The notes beneath the pieces were generated by a model. That model saw nothing but the letters and a program-made list of their open reading frames with translations, had not been told where the DNA came from and made no database searches. From contig CAJQUW010003146.1 of the NCBI GenBank assembly GCA_907163375.1, positions 124,001 to 188,000 on the forward strand: 64,000 nt of DNA, written 5' to 3'. Origin of the DNA: Prostheceraeus crozeri. Taxonomy: Eukaryota; Platyhelminthes; Polycladida; Euryleptidae. The position numbers were made by a program, and so were the translations under genes. Position 1 is the first letter of the stretch. Every line of letters begins with the position of its first letter. Of the stretch, positions 55,641 through 64,000 are shown in pieces.

Positions 55641-56187
55641 TCCGCTGGGTACGTACATACTCAATGAGATAGTCCAGGATCACATTTGCTTGTACATGAG
55701 AGTTTAGTCCAGTAATGATCACTTTACTATTATGAAAGATTGCCACATGCACAGGTAACCAACAACTAATGAGAGCTGCAGGAAAAAGTTCGGGTTCATA
55801 ACACAAATTGTAACTGCTGGTACGAATCTTCAAAAATGATACACTTTCACTCAATTGAGTAGAGATCACCATATTGTCCACAGTCAGATTCGACATCACA
55901 CACCTCTCCCTCTTCCATATCCGACGTAGTAGTCTCTGTAGCTCTAAGCGCATTGACTGCGCCGATGAATGAGAAAGGGCGCCGAGAATCTGTACAGTCC
56001 CATTTGGGAAGAGTTGAAGATTCCGTGAATTGTTCATCTTCACCACTAACATTTGAGGACGGCCCGGGTAATACTTGCTGTTTGGAAGGTATTGGTGTAA
56101 TGTTGTGAGATCGATTTTGGTGTAGAGTCTGAAGCGACGGAGAATGTTGACGATGGTGTAGCGATGGCGCTTCATGATTAACAACAA
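55630..56187 (-). CDS. TATA-binding-protein-like protein
   Basis: A 185-codon frame with both direct repeats of TBP. Repeat 1 has YTIVNILRRFRLYTKIDLTT, NSKYYPGRP and LQLFPNGTVQILGA (TBP: NIVSTV, YNPKRF, LIFSSGKMVCTGA). Repeat 2 has MVISTQLSES, YEPELFPAAL and AIFHNSKVIITGLNSH (TBP: YEPELFPGLIY, LIFSSGKVVLTGAK). The YEPELFP match and repeat spacing make the family clear, though most other positions differ. The size equals the TBP core. The start is at 56,187 or an internal Met at 56,175. TBP bends TATA DNA and nucleates transcription; a copy in this element, whose leader promoter has a TATA box, could drive its own genes. It looks whole. Confidence 0.82.
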   Translation of the reverse strand: MLLIMKRHRYTIVNILRRFRLYTKIDLTTLHQYLPNSKYYPGRPQMLVVKMNNSRNLQLFPNGTVQILGALSHSSAQSMRLELQRLLRRIWKRERCVMSNLTVDNMVISTQLSESVSFLKIRTSSYNLCYEPELFPAALISCWLPVHVAIFHNSKVIITGLNSHVQANVILDYLIEYVRTQRIVK

Positions 56188-56760
56188 TGAAATTAGATAA
56201 ACGATAGATCAAATTGCCATGCAAAAGATGTGCGGCTGGTAGGATCAAACCCTCACCACCACACATCAGTTGTCAAGGCAATAATAATCAATGAATAAAT
56301 AACACGTCACAATTGTGACCGCCGACATTAAGGCAAGTAGCGGGGATCGATTGTCCACCAAAGCATCTTAAACCATGTCGTGAATGCAATTAACAACAAT
56401 GAAATTAGATAAACGATAGATCAAATTGCCATGCAAAAGATGTGCGGCTGGTAGGATACGAACCTACGACCAAGGTTAACTAGACCTGTGCTCTAACCAT
56501 CTGAGCTACGAGCCACTTACGCGACTCTGTCAGTTGGCAGGATCAAACCCTCACCACCACACATCAGTTGTCAAGGCAATAATAATCAATGAATAAATAA
56601 CACGTCACAATTGTGACCGCCGACATTAAGGCAAGTAGCGGGGATCGATTGTCCACCAAAGCATCTAAAACCATGTCGTGAATGCAATTAACAACAATGA
56701 AATTAGATAAACGATAGATCAAATTGCCATGCAAAAGATGTGCGGCTGGTAGGATGAAAG
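56183..56760 (-). repeat. Triplicated segment around the tRNA-like gene
   Basis: A 60-bp block (AACAATGAAATTAGATAAAC through GGCTGGTAGGAT) occurs at about 56,186, 56,398 and 56,696. A further block of about 200 bp (from CAAACCCTCACCACCACACA) occurs twice, at about 56,245 and 56,543. The middle copy holds 86 extra bases with most of the tRNA-like gene. The copies part from one another at GGYAGGAT, so recombination at this short word is likely. Confidence 0.88.
56443..56516 (-). tRNA. tRNA-Thr(AGT)-like gene
   Basis: On the minus strand the segment starts GTGGCTCGTAGCTCAGATGG and ends GGTTCGTATCCTACCAGCCG plus CA. It has an A-box (TAGCTCAGATGG), a GCTC/GAGC D-stem, an anticodon loop CTAGTTA with anticodon AGT, a perfect GTAGG/CCTAC T-stem and a B-box GGTTCGTATCC. 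The acceptor stem pairs imperfectly. The arms are in the right order and length (74 nt). It lies in the middle copy of the triplicated segment. It may be a tRNA captured from a host, a pseudo-tRNA, or a pol III promoter module. Confidence 0.55.
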
Positions 56761-57074
56761 AATGAGTAAATTGAGCGATGCACATTCCTTTTATACTTCT
56801 CCCAACTACCTTGATGAAATGTGAAGTTAGTATGAAGTTGGGAATGATAGAGTTGAATTCGCCGATTGTTGACGCGCAGCCAGATGCGATTTCCAATACG
56901 TGAATGTCTTTTCATATAGAAGTACTTCAAATCCTTCATGATATGATGTAGAGATTGAAAATGACGATAAGATAAAGCAAACTCTCTTCTCACATTTCCA
57001 GTTGAATCTTTGAAATAGACGTTTCGATCATGATCCGTTTCAATACGTTGTAGGGAATCTAATTTCCAACTCAT
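56703..57074 (-). CDS. Small paralogue B of unknown function
   Basis: A 123-codon frame. Order: MSWKLDSLQRIETDHDRNVY, FKDSTGNVRREFALSYRHF, LHHIMKDLKYF, IGNRIWLRVNN, IQLYHSQ, FTFHQGSWEKYKRNVHRSI. It is clearly related to the neighbouring 57,097-57,465 gene. An opening strand with FKdS.G, then L..R.F..L, faintly recalls the PC4 (p15) coactivator fold, but the match is too weak to name. The last residues fall inside the triplicated segment. It reads in the same direction as the TBP-like gene. Confidence 0.55.
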   Translation of the reverse strand: MSWKLDSLQRIETDHDRNVYFKDSTGNVRREFALSYRHFQSLHHIMKDLKYFYMKRHSRIGNRIWLRVNNRRIQLYHSQLHTNFTFHQGSWEKYKRNVHRSIYSFFHPTSRTSFAWQFDLSFI

Positions 57075-57096
57075 GGTGTGTGGTAGTCATGTCTGA

Positions 57097-57465
57097 TTAA
57101 GATTTGCATAGTAGGGCGACTAACTCACGACGAATAAATGTCATGATGGAGCGATGTATGTATCTTCTATACTTCTCCCAATTGTATTTGCGAAATGAGA
57201 AACAGTTTGCGGAATGAGAATGGTAGATTTGAATTTCATTTCCGTAATGTTGAAGCCAAACTTGATCACCCAAGGAGCTGAATCTTAATGTTTCAAAATA
57301 TTCCAAATCCCTCATGATATCATTGAGGTTGACAAATTGTCGCCATGTTAATGTAATACCTCTTGATGAATGACCATGAGAATTTTTGAAATGTACGTTT
57401 CCATTACGATCAACTCTGATATATTGTAGAGAGTCCAAAATCCAAGTCTTCATGATGTTATGCAA
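57097..57465 (-). CDS. Small paralogue A of unknown function
   Basis: A 122-codon frame. Order: TWILDSLQYIRVDRNGNVHF, KNSHGHSSRGITLTWRQF, LNDIMRDLEYF, LGDQVWLQHYGN, IQIYHSH, FSFRKYNWEKYRRYIHRSI. It shares with paralogue B the LDSLQ.I..D start, FK.S.G, R.F..L..IM.DL.YF, IQ.YHS and WEKY.R..HRSI, so the pair arose by tandem duplication. RGITLTWRQF is like the KGISLT..QW of PC4, a single-stranded-DNA-binding coactivator; this is a hint only. Its upstream side faces a divergent plus-strand gene 23 bases away. Confidence 0.55.
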   Translation of the reverse strand: MHNIMKTWILDSLQYIRVDRNGNVHFKNSHGHSSRGITLTWRQFVNLNDIMRDLEYFETLRFSSLGDQVWLQHYGNEIQIYHSHSANCFSFRKYNWEKYRRYIHRSIMTFIRRELVALLCKS

Positions 57466-57488
57466 AGCCGCAGATCAGCAATATAAAA
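57466..57488. promoter_or_regulatory. Short divergent intergenic gap
   Basis: Only about 23 bases separate the minus-strand start at 57,465 from the plus-strand start at 57,489. Both promoters must overlap this gap or the neighbouring coding sequence. The gap contains AATATAAAAAT, a TATA-like word near 57,480. Confidence 0.4.
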
Positions 57489-58885
57489 ATGTCGTTTTAT
57501 CATATTTTGCTTAGCAATGCGGCTACAAATAGATTTGCTAGTAATCGAGCCGCACTCTTTTCTACTCCCATTGATCATACACAACAGCTAAATGGAAGTT
57601 GGGAAGTGGGTGTCACTCAACTTGTTTATAGCAACTGTGTCTATACTTTTGATCATGAGGTGATGACTATTAATATGAGACGCACAGCTGCTTACCAATG
57701 TGAAAAGGGCTGCCGAGTATACATTCCACAGTGGGCAAAGAAAGATCTCTTATCATGTAAAAAGTTTATATATGATTTCTTGAATAAAGCGTGTAAACAT
57801 ATTGTCCAATTTACTCCGCACAATGATGATCATAATTATGTACATCATGTAGTTGAGAAAGATTGGATTGTTGGTTTAAGTCCAAGTTTAAGAAATGATT
57901 TAGGCTACCTCGCTAGCGCCTTAACAAGCTATGATAAATTTAACGTTAATTACCACATAAGTGGTCATAAGCAGTTAATATATCGAGAGGAAGCTTATTA
58001 TGTAGATCTTATTCCAAGAAATGAGAAGACGTTGGTGAAGAAGATTGTGATTAAGCCAAGAAAGACAAACATGACTCCTGAAACATTATTGAAGAAATTT
58101 AATTATCTCCTTCGAGTTGATGGTAAACAAGTGGCAACATTGACTTATATCAAATCATCTAATCAAATTGCAATAAGTAAATTGAATGATGATGATCTAG
58201 TATTAGCTTGTTCAAAAGATTTTCATCAGTTCTTACGACATCATTCTGCAGCTGTTATGGAAAATCTGATATGCAACATTTACCATGTGAAAGGTCAAAT
58301 CAATTTGATACAGAATGGGCCGTATCTTTATACAGAAAGTGTGTAGAGCCTTTAGGTGGTATCTTATATGAAACAAGAGTGTTGATGCCTCGCATTATTA
58401 CTTCGGTTAAATTGGTTGTAGATTATTTAAATGAAGTGATTAATGAGCAACATATTTCATTTTCTGAAAAAGAAGGTGTTTTGTCTCTCACTATAAGTGG
58501 AAAAGGTATTGAACTAATTATGGATAAAACTCTAATGGACATTTTGGGTTTTGATCAAAATATCTTTAAAAGTGGTACTGTAACCAAAGCTAGTGCAGAC
58601 ATGTCGCTATCGCGTCGTATTAACTATTTTCAGATATATTCCAATATTGGTGAAGATGTACGTGTGGGAGATGTTGAAGCTCCATTGCTAGCAATGATAC
58701 CATACCAGCCAAAAAGCTGCAGTATTTTATCTGAGCATACTTTCAAGAAAGTGCATTATACAAAGCTGAAATCAAACTACATCCCACAAATTGATATTGC
58801 CATTTATGACGATGCTGGTGCGTTGATTCCTTTTCATAAAGATGCTGTGACAAGTATCACACTCCATTTCCGAATGAAGAGTTAA
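57489..58885 (+). pseudogene. Virion-type protein, tandem paralogue 1
   Basis: The part opens SFYHILLSNAATNRFASNRA and then LNGSWEVGVTQLVY, a start shared with the next gene. Its later half has ILGFDQNIF, a block VGDVEAPLLAMIPYQP, and near the end AIYDDAGALIPFHKDAVTSI with TLHFRMKS. This beta-rich protein, with N-terminal SNxS and GxWEVG and terminal LHFR, is common in invertebrate Polintons and thought to be structural. The exact virion role is unknown. The part is not whole. Confidence 0.65.
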
Positions 58886-60444
58886 TGCAAAAGTATGCTA
58901 ATATATTTTCCAATGTGAATAATATGGAAAGTGAAAATAAGGACTCGTTTCTAATCTACTTGCCCAGTAATGCTTCTATAAATAAATTTCCCAAAAATAA
59001 ACCATCAGACTATCGAGTAGAATTAAATCGTCCACTACATTTAGAAGGTGAATGGGAGGTTGGCGTTTCTAGTATTTGCTATGATAGCAATATTCAGAAT
59101 GCGAATGATTTGGAAGAAATGATATTGACTCCTCGCACCCATGATGGAATAATGATGAATAATGCATTCCAGTTCCCATACAATTTAACATCAGATGGAA
59201 AGTGGAACTATGAATGGATTCAGATAAAATCAGATTCTTATAAACCATTTGGGAATGAGAAAATTATTAAGGCATTCAATAGTGGTAATACTTCCATCAT
59301 GAAGAATAAAAATCAGAAAGCTTATGAGTTTACTATCTATCATTGGAGTGGGAGACAGTTCCTTCGCTTTCATTCTTTTACTAAAGGTCTTACACTGAGG
59401 TTGGATAATGAATTCTATCCACATCTTGGTTTTGGTCATGGACTACATCTAACGTCAATTGCTACTGCAAATGTTAAAAAAGTTTATTCAAATCGAATCA
59501 ACAAATTTCATTATAGATTTAAAATATTTGATGAAGATGTTGTAGAATGCGAAGAACGCATCATTTTAAAAAAGCGTGGTGTTCAACCTTTATCACTTAT
59601 TGAGTTAGTAAAACGATGGGATGAGACTGTGGGTAAGAAGTATGGAGAGAAAATTATGGCGGACATAAATAAGTTGGTTATTCAGAAATATAATGACAAA
59701 CTTACAGTTTATTTCTCTCCAACCTTGCGCCATTTTGTAAGACATTATACACCTATTATTGGAAGCGGTGTGGTGTATGCTTCTCATGAATATTACACTA
59801 AAGCTGATTCAGTTAATGATGAATGGTGGGTGGACATCTATGGTGATCGCATCAAGAAAATTTACCAGTCTTATCAAGAATCTAAAGTTGCTATCAATAT
59901 AATGCCGCGTCTATATCATACAGTTGAAAGCTTCATTCATGTAGTAAATCCTTATATACAACAGAAGTTGAAGCATGTGATGAAAAGTAAATATGATGTA
60001 AAGACACACCACATTTCGTTTTCAATTGAAAATCAACGCGTTGTTCTGAAACTGGGCGATGACATTCAATGTCAATTGAGTAAAAATTTGAAAAAACTCT
60101 TTGGTTTTTCAATGCTACAAACTGTGTTTACTGCTGCGCATACGATTGGTATAGAAACTCCAATGACACTTGATAAACATGAACAGCACCTTTACATTCA
60201 AAGTGATTTGATTCTACCTATTTCTGTTGGTGAGAAAAAAGAATACATTTTACGTGATTTCATTCATGATAAAGACGCTTCATATGGAATAGTCGAGAAG
60301 ATGTTTGAATCTATTTTCTATCATCCCGTCATCAAACAAACTATACCCTCTATTGCTATCAAAATTACCAATGGTTTACAAGAGTGCATCCATGTGAAAG
60401 ATACTAAATCCCTCGTAACTTTAGTGTTTCGGAAAACAAAGTGA
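58885..60444 (+). CDS. Virion-type protein, tandem paralogue 2
   Basis: A 519-codon frame, or 509 if the second in-frame start MESENKD is used. The opening SFLIYLPSNASINKFPKNKP with LEGEWEVGVSSICYD matches paralogue 1. Two LGF-type blocks (HLGFGHGLHLTS and KKLFGFSMLQ) suggest a repeated internal fold. The C-terminus is IHVKDTKSLVTLVFRKTK, in the place of the LHFR end. It is probably a structural protein of the particle, related to paralogue 1 by tandem duplication and strong divergence. It looks whole. A poly(A)-like AATAAA follows at about 60,468. Confidence 0.68.
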   Translation: MQKYANIFSNVNNMESENKDSFLIYLPSNASINKFPKNKPSDYRVELNRPLHLEGEWEVGVSSICYDSNIQNANDLEEMILTPRTHDGIMMNNAFQFPYNLTSDGKWNYEWIQIKSDSYKPFGNEKIIKAFNSGNTSIMKNKNQKAYEFTIYHWSGRQFLRFHSFTKGLTLRLDNEFYPHLGFGHGLHLTSIATANVKKVYSNRINKFHYRFKIFDEDVVECEERIILKKRGVQPLSLIELVKRWDETVGKKYGEKIMADINKLVIQKYNDKLTVYFSPTLRHFVRHYTPIIGSGVVYASHEYYTKADSVNDEWWVDIYGDRIKKIYQSYQESKVAINIMPRLYHTVESFIHVVNPYIQQKLKHVMKSKYDVKTHHISFSIENQRVVLKLGDDIQCQLSKNLKKLFGFSMLQTVFTAAHTIGIETPMTLDKHEQHLYIQSDLILPISVGEKKEYILRDFIHDKDASYGIVEKMFESIFYHPVIKQTIPSIAIKITNGLQECIHVKDTKSLVTLVFRKTK

Positions 60445-60623
60445 AGTCATTGTGATATGTTTATTGAAATAAAAATATGTATATGAAAAAGTCTTTTCAC
60501 AGATATAGGGGGAATGAGCTGACTGTAGGCATATATTCACAAGGAAGAAACGATCTCATGCGATACATAAAACAACCATGTATATCTACAAAAAGCAACA
60601 TCAAAATACTGAGTTAAAGTTGA
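60445..60623. other. Convergent gap between virion-type gene and polymerase
   Basis: AT-rich, with a poly(A)-like signal for the plus-strand gene near 60,468. The polymerase ends from the other side at 60,624. Confidence 0.55.
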
Positions 60624-63600
60624 TTATGTCAATACATCTCCTGAATGTGGTAGCGTGAGTTTTATTCTTTTGGGTAGAGGTATGTTTGTGTCAGGATGTC
60701 CATGTGGAAGAGATGTGTTATGACCTATCCAACACCTCTTATCTTCCCATGCTGAAAGTGCTCGTTTCTTGAACGTGTGCGTTTTCACAGTATGAACTTG
60801 AGATTTTAAGATTGTCATATTGACAAACGTTATAGTTTTATTTTTATAGGCCTTCTTATAGGACCGATGTTTCATTTTGTAAACAATGGATTTTGATATA
60901 CCTTTAGCACGCTTAATACTATCTGCACATTCTTTTAATTTCATGGAATACATTTTAGGACGGAGGAGAATCATTTCATCTATTTCCTTTCCTGCTGTTT
61001 CATCCTTAAAACAACCAAGTTTGGCTTTATTCTGTATGGAATAGAGTGGATGAGTGGGATTGTAGTTAGATGTGTCGAAATATTTTTCTAATGACTTGCC
61101 TACTTCATTAAAATTTAAATCTTTTTGAGTGGTAATTTCTAAAAAGAAACTATCTGTATCACCACCCAGCAAGCGAACCTCTTTTACGAGAGGGCATGGT
61201 TTTATTTTAATATTTTGTAGAAGAGTTGATACATTTCAAGCTTGGAATAATCTAAAACGGCTTGGCCAATATAGATGGGTTTGCACAACTCAACTTCTGA
61301 TTTAATCATTTTAACACCTACAAGATCCTCATCGATGATGTCTCTATCAATGAAAAGAGGTGATGAGGTCAATTTGTGATATTTTTGTTCATCAACGACT
61401 AGTTTGTAGTTCATACGTTTTCTGACATCCTCCATGGTCTTTCCGAAAAGACTGTTATTCTTATATTTATAAAAATCCTTTTCAAAATTATTTTGGGCGA
61501 GTGCACGTTTTTGACTGTTACTATCTATGTAGGGTTTGAAGAAGGCTTTCTGTCTAAATTTGATAATACGGTGAACTGACTTTAGAAGCATGCCCATTTC
61601 TAAATAGAATTTTAATATGCAGAAGTGTACGAGATACTTTTTCTTATCATATTGGGTGAGTAAAAGTTTACGGCATGGTTTGTACCTTGGCTGTCCACAC
61701 TCTGTTAAGTTATTATGAAATTGTGACATGAATGGTGAAAACATATCTTCAGTCACTTCACCAGATTCAGGTGAGAGTGGGAAATCAGCAGTTTTATTTT
61801 TAATGCTATTTGGATAAATCAAATCCACTTCAAAATAATATCCCCAATCACCTTCATCTGGAATCTTCAGTATGTTTGAAGGGTTGGAGTAATACTCAAG
61901 CTCATCTTGATTTAACCAACTAAACTCGGAATGAGGTAGTGGTTTAGACAGTGAACTGCCATATAAATTATTTTGGTCATAGTACTTTAGGTGGATATGA
62001 TCATCACCTACTGTTTCAGATTTTATATGATGTTTATTTACAAATGTGAGACCACCACGTATTCCACGCTCAAATATATTATACATCTCCGGGTCTTGTA
62101 AGAGATGAATGGTCTCACCAGTCATTTTAAAGGCTGATTTAAAGGACATGGCTGGTAGACTGAGAAAGTGGACAGGATCTAATTTGTCTTCTTCTAATGC
62201 CACTCGTCGAAATTCGTGAAAGACATCAGCCAGCAAAATGACATCTAATTCTAAGTAAGCGATCATATAATCGCCAAACGTTTTACAATCAAATTTTAAC
62301 CATGCCTCTTGAGCATGTTCATAGTCCTCTACTGGACAATATTCACCCGTCAAATCGTTTTTGAATTTGTTAATGGAAGGAAGGGTTGTTTCATTTAGTT
62401 TAGACATTGAGCTAAAATACGCATAAGGAAAGACTCCTTTGCGAGTGATCATGTCATCCGTTAAGTTTGGATAGTGTTTCTTCAAAGTTTGACTATGGGG
62501 AAGAAACTTGAGATTTCGAACGAGCGAAGCTAGTGACGCTGACATGAATTGAAATGAATCTAAAAATTTTATTTCGAAGAAGACTGTCTTATTTTCTTTA
62601 GTTTTATCTACTGGTACTTTTGCTGTCATTGCCATGAATTTTTCTCTCGTTTGTGCTATAACATTGAACTGCCACGATTTCATCTGGCTCAACCCTCCTT
62701 TTATGAGCATATGACTGTCATAGCCCTTAAAGTTATGAAAAATGACGGGTAGTACACGACGTCTCAACCTAAGTGAAAAGTTACATTTGGAGCAGAGTGC
62801 GTTTCTAAATTTACCAGTGATGTGATCATGATCACGCACTTTCTTAATTTTATCATCATCAAACGTTTTATGACATTTAGGGCACGATGTGCAACTTTCA
62901 AATTTCTGTTTGTCTTCATCTGACATATGTAGTGACTTACGCTGCAATTGGGAATCATATGATTGTTGAAATTTAGCAGCTTTATCGAGAAATTCTAGAA
63001 ATTTTGAAATACAATCTTCACCTTGCCAAGTATGCATTTTGTTTTGTCTATTCCTAAAGTGGTCATGCCATACTTCATAGCAGGATATGGCTGCTGGCTT
63101 GTGGATGATATCATCAATGTAGCATTCTATGTCTGCGTAAATGACACGCAGGGGACTTAATTCGTCACCATTATCCCTATGTGAAAATATTTTATCTTTG
63201 GGCATGCGTTCCATTTGTAATTTACCTCGCTTGCACCATTCATAGTGAGTTTCAAATTTATCTTTACTCCAAAAGGAGCGGATGCAGCGGTCGCATACAA
63301 AATGTTCACCTCTTTTAGAGTGCCCCAAGTGAGTGTACAAGCGAGAGATTTTGGGAATACCACAGTAGTGCCATTCCTCGCTATCATCTTGTTTTACTAA
63401 TAAGAGGTTGACTACACGTTCATAACAAGTTGAACGTGAATTATAGCGGGCACCCTTCAACCCCTTCTACCACACGTGAACGACAATTTTAATCTTATTA
63501 TGTTTTTCGAACGTTTCTACATCTTTGATTTTCATGTTGTCACTATCACAACCTTCAAAGTCTAGTTCATCCTCCCACTGTCTATAGCTATAGGTGCGAT

Positions 63601-63985
63601 CTCGATGCGCGTTGATATCATTATAGTGAAGGATGGATAGGACTGCATATTTGAAACACTGTGATTTACAATCGACATTGATGACAGCTTTCTTATTATA
63701 CAACGTTTTTGGTAGTTTAAATGTGCCTCGAGCTGCATGACTTTCTAATAGGGAAATTTTGAATATGGCTGAGTCCACACCATCAAAAATGAGAGCGCTG
63801 TCGCGTTGATTGAATTTATCTACATTTGATTTTAAACATTGAATGTGAAAATTTAGCCAAGACTCGCAGTCTACAACTTCGGTTGCGGAAGAGGAAGGAA
63901 CATGAAACTGTATTCTCTCCGTCACTTGACCCGTTTGAAAATCTATTTTAATATATTTTAGTTTAAGGTAGATGAGCGCCTTCAT
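60624..63985 (-). pseudogene. Protein-primed-type DNA polymerase B
   Basis: The polymerase reads from about 63,985 down to 60,624. The N-terminal module has FKLPKTLYNKKAVINVDCKS and YRQWEDELDFEGCD. It is followed by LLLVKQDDSEEWHYCGIPKI and a zinc-type cluster (CDRCIRSFWSKDKFETHYEW). The exonuclease region has VIYADIECYID and HNFKGYDSHMLI. The palm has YYDQNNLYGSSLSKPLPHSE (motif A), NNSLFGKTMEDVRKR (motif B) and GGDTDSFFLEI (motif C, DTDS). This is the family that replicates Polintons and adenoviruses from a protein primer. The size, about 1,100 residues, is usual. It is not whole, with a small number of breaks. Confidence 0.92.
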
Positions 63986-64000
63986 TCTAAAATTGTCTAA
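63986..64000. other. Window edge upstream of the polymerase
   Basis: Fifteen bases only; the right terminal repeat of the Polinton, if present, lies beyond. Confidence 0.6.

Larger units (their letters stand above)
48181..64000. mobile_element. Polinton/Maverick, right end outside window
   Basis: At least 15.8 kb of a Polinton (adintovirus-like) element. The plus strand carries, in order, a leader gene, RING-like ORF, exonuclease, small paralogue of the polymerase N-region, membrane RING protein, basic protein, packaging ATPase, unassigned protein, Cys-rich mini-protein, integrase, basic core-like protein, capsid candidate and protease. A minus-strand cassette follows (TBP-like, tRNA-like, two paralogues). 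Then come two plus-strand virion-type paralogues and minus-strand DNA polymerase B. Genes are packed with gaps of a few bases or overlaps. Most frames are open and about four to six breaks are seen, so it is a fairly young fossil. Terminal repeats were not identified. Confidence 0.93.

Overview
This is eukaryotic, AT-rich DNA from an invertebrate animal, most likely marine. The evidence is a spliced HP1/CBX exon and a dense mix of hAT, pogo, mariner, Jockey, Penelope, BEL and Polinton elements; a species cannot be named. The YAGGCCTR octamer recurs through the single-copy stretches.

Layout. 1-4,805: a broken BEL/Pao LTR retrotransposon on the minus strand, running off the left edge. 4,921-9,846: an element with hAT-like ends and a perfect 8-bp target duplication. 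It carries a DUF3504-type tyrosine recombinase (Crypton relative), not a hAT transposase. 10,436-12,940: a probable old hAT-type end and a C-rich minisatellite. 14,923-21,113: a 6.2-kb hAT element with its own transposase on the minus strand and a pogo-type MITE nested inside. 21,400-25,570: two decayed LINE pieces. 26,769-27,969: a pogo/Tigger remnant. 29,330-30,480: a Penelope GIY-YIG piece followed by a LINE RT piece. 31,918-35,456: an element with 16-bp perfect terminal inverted repeats holding a 22-bp G-rich minisatellite and a mariner remnant. 40,880-42,430: an inverted repeat around a P-loop-like exon. 42,958-43,069: the last coding exon of an HP1 (CBX) gene on the plus strand, with 3' UTR and poly(A) signal. 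This is the clearest host gene here, and the repeats just upstream would lie in its last intron. 44,706-46,973: two related non-autonomous hAT elements inserted 5 bp apart, each with its own perfect 8-bp duplication.

48,180-64,000: most of a Polinton/Maverick running off the right edge. It has a promoter with CCAAT and TATA boxes, a short spliced leader, a DEDDh-type exonuclease, two RING-like proteins, a packaging ATPase, a chromodomain integrase, two basic core-like proteins, a capsid candidate, an adenain-like protease, two tandem virion-type paralogues, and a protein-primed-type DNA polymerase B on the minus strand. It looks young: many frames are open and only a handful of breaks are seen.

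The most unusual part is the central minus-strand cassette at 55,630-57,465. It encodes a protein with both repeats of TATA-binding protein, a tRNA-like gene inside a triplicated segment, and two tandem paralogous small proteins of unknown function. Together with the TATA promoter this suggests that the element carried its own transcription module. I know of no description of such a cassette, but could not search.
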